DNA from: Siphonodentalium dalli
Lineage: Eukaryota; Mollusca; Scaphopoda; Gadilida; Siphonodentaliidae
Reading direction: 5' to 3'
DNA length: 64,000 nucleotides
Assembly (NCBI GenBank): GCA_032622095.1
Contig: CP136061.1
Location: 197,950,935-198,014,934 of the forward strand
Positions within the stretch are counted from its first letter, which is position 1, and every line of letters begins with the position of its first letter. The notes below the pieces were generated by a model. It had not been told where the DNA came from. It saw only the letters and a list, made by a program, of their open reading frames with translations, and did not search any database. Below, one piece after another: positions 62,701 to 64,000 of this stretch. A program made the translations under genes and the position numbers.

Positions 62701-63464
62701 AACTGTTATGATTTTGATTAATACTCTTAAATCTTTGGCAAGATGTGTCATTCCCTGCTCCATGTCGCTACGACTCTGCATTAGCTTGTAAGAAAACAAG
62801 GGTTTCACAGCCCATATTAGTAACGTTTACCTCGGTGGACAAATATAAGAACTGGCTGAAGTGGGAGTGTGTGATATTGGGGTACGCGGCGCTGTGGTCG
62901 TCTGGGGCACATTTAGTGGCCCTTGCAGCGACCACAGCGCAGTATAGGCCACTAACACACACACACACACACACCCACCCTCACACACACACACACACAC
63001 CCAAAGCTACATTCATTTCTTAAATAATACGCGATGATATGACGATCGCACCAGGTCATTGTAACTTTTTTCGAATGTATATATTCCAAAATAATTTCCC
63101 AAGAATCTTTCGACGAATAACATTGACAATATTCCACAAAATTGTCATATATATGCGCAGAAAATGTAGGCCATATAATTCTGATGATATTTCAACAAAC
63201 AAACATTGCCTCCTTGGTTCAGAACGGGAATTCCTAAGCGGGTTATATAACCTATACTTATGAGCTAACGAACTCATTGGAAAATAGGCTCGACTAGCCG
63301 CTCGTGCGTCCGTAGATGGGAATATACACAAAGGATATAACTTAGAGGATATAACTGATTAGATTGACTTTCTTACCAGATGAGCAAGGTCCGGGCGACA
63401 GTTTGACATCATCGATAGCTATGTCTCCCCTTTCATTTACTCCACGTACACCGTGAATCTGTAT
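48185..63464 (-). CDS. MAM-domain type I transmembrane receptor, 3' part of a split gene
   Basis: Five exons splice into a 1230-nt frame (409 residues plus stop) that is open throughout. In order they encode the end of a MAM domain (residues 1-29, with the family's GDIAIDD block and final GPC), a Thr-rich stalk (30-112), a juxtamembrane segment (113-131), one transmembrane helix (132-156), a basic RRKRR stop-transfer cluster (157-161) and a 252-residue acidic, tyrosine-rich tail. MAM domains are extracellular adhesion modules of surface proteins, so a plasma-membrane adhesion or signalling receptor is inferred. Splice sites are GT-AG and the phases (0/1, 1/1, 1/1, 1/2, 2/stop) agree at every junction. 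The N-terminus, signal peptide and start of the MAM domain lie beyond the right edge. Other exons could hide in the 7.4-kb first intron. Orthology is not assignable. A candidate ATTAAA poly(A) signal lies near 47861-47866 on this strand. Confidence 0.83.
48945..49680. other. Start of the receptor's 3.3-kb last intron
   Basis: Intronic on the minus strand. Apart from the LINE tail at 49229-49475, no feature was seen. Confidence 0.5.
49229..49475 (+). pseudogene. LINE ORF2 C-terminal end inside the receptor's last intron
   Basis: The plus strand reads NADLTTNDL, then ETQNHFLIECPLYAEMDE, the conserved (C..C)..E..NHFL.ECP.Y end block. After a frameshift near 49357 it continues LLNGSESLSISENIAMVMAV and ends QTKQFS plus stop. 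The copy is severely 5'-truncated and antisense to the host gene. Confidence 0.65.
49681..49833. mobile_element. 153-bp near-perfect hairpin element in a receptor intron
   Basis: The arms of about 75 bp pair almost fully: TAAGAAATAA, TTGTTTCGATTAAGGTTATG, TTATAACCTAAA, GTTTGAAGAT and TTCTATAACG occur on the left and as reverse complements on the right. Only a few bases of loop (CGCGTAGCG) remain. It is either a tiny foldback MITE or a hairpin RNA source. Confidence 0.88.
49834..52209. other. Rest of the last intron
   Basis: It holds a poly(C) run (50532-50545), two adjacent GGGCGACGA-type palindromic words (51030-51100) including CGACGAGAAATCTCGTCG, and two copies of a GGTGGGAAATGTTCGGATAA repeat (51380, 51605). 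No coding frame. Confidence 0.4.
52210..52288 (-). CDS. Exon: transmembrane helix
   Basis: This 79-nt exon (phase 1/2) encodes about 25 uninterrupted apolar residues, from AVAAGVVGGLVAVAAITG through VIIFLVF. That is the length and composition of a single-pass helix with GxxxG-like small-residue spacing. The acceptor is TTTACAG|GA and the donor CG|GTGAGA. The next exon begins with basic residues, giving a type I orientation by the positive-inside rule. Confidence 0.85.
52965..53455 (-). pseudogene. 5'-truncated LINE ORF2 C-terminus in a receptor intron
   Basis: The minus-strand frame gives KFRIRNHRLPVETGSW, KCNLCNEKLGDEYHLIL, one stop, then CTNFDDIRKKYIKQLY and NILINLAAFIRYAL before TGA near 52965. 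The knuckle is CxxC..H..C. The GSW and DEYH..L blocks match the fragment at 2325-3165, so the two are copies of one family. It lies between the transmembrane and juxtamembrane exons and has the same orientation as the host gene. Confidence 0.78.
53456..54304. other. Intron between transmembrane and juxtamembrane exons
   Basis: Featureless beyond the LINE fragment. Confidence 0.4.
54305..54358 (-). CDS. Exon: 54-nt juxtamembrane cassette
   Basis: This exon encodes TLINVMERQTADSELNS between TTGTAG and CAG|GTAATC. It is symmetric (phase 1/1) and a multiple of three, so it can be skipped without a frameshift: the stalk exon joins the transmembrane exon equally well. It is supported by splice sites and by fit to the reading frame, not by homology. 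Confidence 0.65.
54949..55052. repeat. Hairpin repeat GGCGCTGTGGTCG, copy 1
   Basis: TATTGTGGGGTACGGCGCTG with TGGTCG on the left pairs with CGACCACAGCG and GTATCCCCCAATA on the right, around about 35 bp. It is intronic in the receptor gene. A second copy lies at 62877-62945. Confidence 0.82.
55053..55755. other. Intron, no feature seen
   Basis: No coding frame or clear repeat. Confidence 0.4.
55756..56004 (-). CDS. Exon: Thr-rich mucin-like stalk with IKTTTTTT repeats
   Basis: This 249-nt phase 1/1 exon starts after ATAACAG and ends at ATG|GTTTGT. About four to five near-identical 24-nt units encode the octapeptide IKTTTTTT. A more varied Thr/Ser/Ala stretch ending near STGNSNG follows. 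Such a segment between an extracellular domain and a membrane helix is typical of O-glycosylated stalks. The near-identity of the units suggests a length-variable coding minisatellite. The other strand reads as a Val-rich frame, which is a shadow. Confidence 0.75.
56005..57305. other. Intron with GA microsatellite
   Basis: A (GA)n tract lies at 56694-56752. A 106-codon minus frame at 56759-57079 is unrecognised and lacks a convincing acceptor and donor in a compatible phase. Confidence 0.4.
57306..57640. repeat. Dispersed repeat copy in intron
   Basis: It shares ATTGCCTCCTTGGTTCTGAAC and AATAACATTGATAATAT..CCA with 63080-63250, in the same orientation. The family is unknown. Confidence 0.55.
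57641..59135. other. Intron, no feature seen
   Basis: AT-rich, nothing recognisable. Confidence 0.4.
59138..61713. mobile_element. 2.6-kb TA-flanked element with ACGGTCTGACCGT subterminal words
   Basis: The left end is TA-CACTGTTAGAAAAAATAC. The right end, read inward, is TA-CACCGTTAGAAATTACTG. Both subterminal zones repeat ACCGT/ACGGT words (GGTCAGACCGT, ACGGTATGGGACCGTC). It lies in the receptor's first intron and hosts a second element at 59991. No transposase frame was found. Confidence 0.75.
59991..60484. mobile_element. 494-bp TA-flanked MITE nested in the 2.6-kb element
   Basis: The ends TA-CAGTACCAGTCAGAGGAAG and, reading in from the right, TA-CAGTACCAGTCCAAAGAAG match for about 40 bp through GTGGTAT.TTAAG.GCGC. 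The interior repeats AAATATTGCGATATTAAGCG words. Confidence 0.83.
61714..62876. other. Intron, no feature seen
   Basis: A poly(C) run lies at 62420. No credible exon. Confidence 0.4.
62877..62945. repeat. Hairpin repeat GGCGCTGTGGTCG, copy 2
   Basis: TTGGGGTACGCGGCGCTGTG with GTCG pairs with GCAGCGACCACAGCGC, and GGGGCAC..GTGGCCC pairs inside. It matches the copy at 54949-55052 and is followed by an AC microsatellite. Confidence 0.78.
62955..63001. repeat. (AC)n microsatellite
   Basis: AC units interrupted once by CACCC. Confidence 0.95.
63080..63250. repeat. Second copy of the 57.3-kb intronic repeat
   Basis: It shares AATAACATTGACAATATTCC and CATTGCCTCCTTGGTTCAGA with the copy at 57306-57640. 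Confidence 0.5.
63377..63464 (-). CDS. Exon: C-terminal end of a MAM domain
   Basis: This 88-nt exon reads 29 codons plus one base. The peptide IQIHGVRGVNERGDIAIDD followed by VKLSPGPC matches the closing strand pattern of MAM domains (hydrophobic-x-G-V-R-G, then GDIAIDD, then GPC with the last conserved cysteine). The acceptor is TTCCAG and the donor is CTG|GTAAGA. It is the most upstream exon of the gene inside the window, and the first part of the domain must be encoded beyond 63.5 kb. Confidence 0.85.
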
Positions 63465-64000
63465 CTGGAACAAATTTCAGTGCTTATATTTATGGAATAC
63501 TGTTGATGACAAACTGGTTGTGTCTGTATCAACCGACCCTTCAGCGACAAAACAAAACGAAATTATTTATTGCACAAGCTACCATGTAAGATACAGTAGA
63601 ACATTGCAGTGCAGAACATATATATAAAATATGTACGCCAACTGCAGCGAAAGAAAACAGGAAATTATGTTTTTTTTTATTTCGCTTATGTATGTTGTTT
63701 CGTATTGCTCTTTTGCTATCCACTCAATTTAAAGCACCAAATACTGTGCGGCAAAACAGAATGTTGGTCGTGGACACTGGTTATGGGTCTAAATATGATA
63801 GCGTACGCATACACCAAGCGCGAATCTTCGTATTTACGACAATCATGGTCGGTAATTTATTCGCTTCTTTCGGCTACGCAGATGGCGAAAGTTCAATAAA
63901 GACACAACATACATTTGGTGTTTTGTCGCAGTCCGTAGCTCTGGATTATCCTTGCTTTTATGAAACAAATAAAGCGACACTACGGAAATATAACGAACTT
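63465..64000. other. Intron upstream of the MAM exon
   Basis: No further MAM coding segment was seen, so the preceding exon is beyond the window. Confidence 0.5.

Noticed and set aside
1-64000. tRNA and other structural RNA genes
   Set aside because: GTTCGAA-type words were inspected by eye (for example near 5738 and 6153) but no cloverleaf could be formed. A covariance-model search would be decisive.

Overview
This window is metazoan nuclear DNA: AT-rich, mostly intergenic and intronic, dense in transposon debris, microsatellites and inverted repeats, with no operon-like gene packing. The type of gene found (a MAM-domain membrane receptor built from small exons) and the style of the repeats (5'-truncated LINEs ending in short tandem tails, TA-, TTAA- and TTA-target MITEs, CCGTCCGT and TGACCTTGACC repeats) suggest a marine invertebrate. 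I cannot place the phylum from sequence alone.

Only one host gene is well supported. It lies on the minus strand from about 63.46 kb down to 48.19 kb and continues upstream beyond the right edge. Five exons (63464-63377, 56004-55756, 54358-54305, 52288-52210, 48944-48185) join with consensus splice sites and matching phases into one open frame of 409 residues plus stop. The product is the C-terminal part of a type I membrane protein: the end of a MAM domain, a threonine-rich mucin-like stalk with an 8-residue repeat, a short juxtamembrane segment, a transmembrane helix with a basic stop-transfer cluster, and a 252-residue cytoplasmic tail with 16 tyrosines. Its introns carry LINE fragments, hairpin repeats and two nested DNA elements.

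The rest is mobile and repetitive DNA. 0-10 kb: an inverted-repeat element, a 5'-truncated LINE tail, a satellite-like block and a (TATCC)n-ended element. 12.6-20 kb: two TTAA-flanked MITEs in opposite orientation, a TTA-flanked PIF/Harbinger-like element, a LINE tail and a reverse-transcriptase remnant with an intact YADD box. 21-28.5 kb: a LINE tail, then a ~70-bp minisatellite split by a 5.0-kb TA-flanked element. 29.3-33.9 kb: four inverted-repeat elements, one inserted into a LINE remnant so cleanly that the target site can be read. 34-48 kb: tandem duplications, more of the 70-bp repeat in both orientations, a possible hAT-type element and a CRE-like site cluster. 48-64 kb: the receptor gene and its introns.

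The most notable pattern is a set of at least five elements that all sit in TA dinucleotides and nearly all begin CAC or CAG. Several carry arrays of short palindromic subterminal repeats, and each has a different internal sequence. The MITE and LINE calls rest on structure seen in the sequence. Superfamily names are inference from target-site length and terminal bases, because no transposase domain was recognised inside them.
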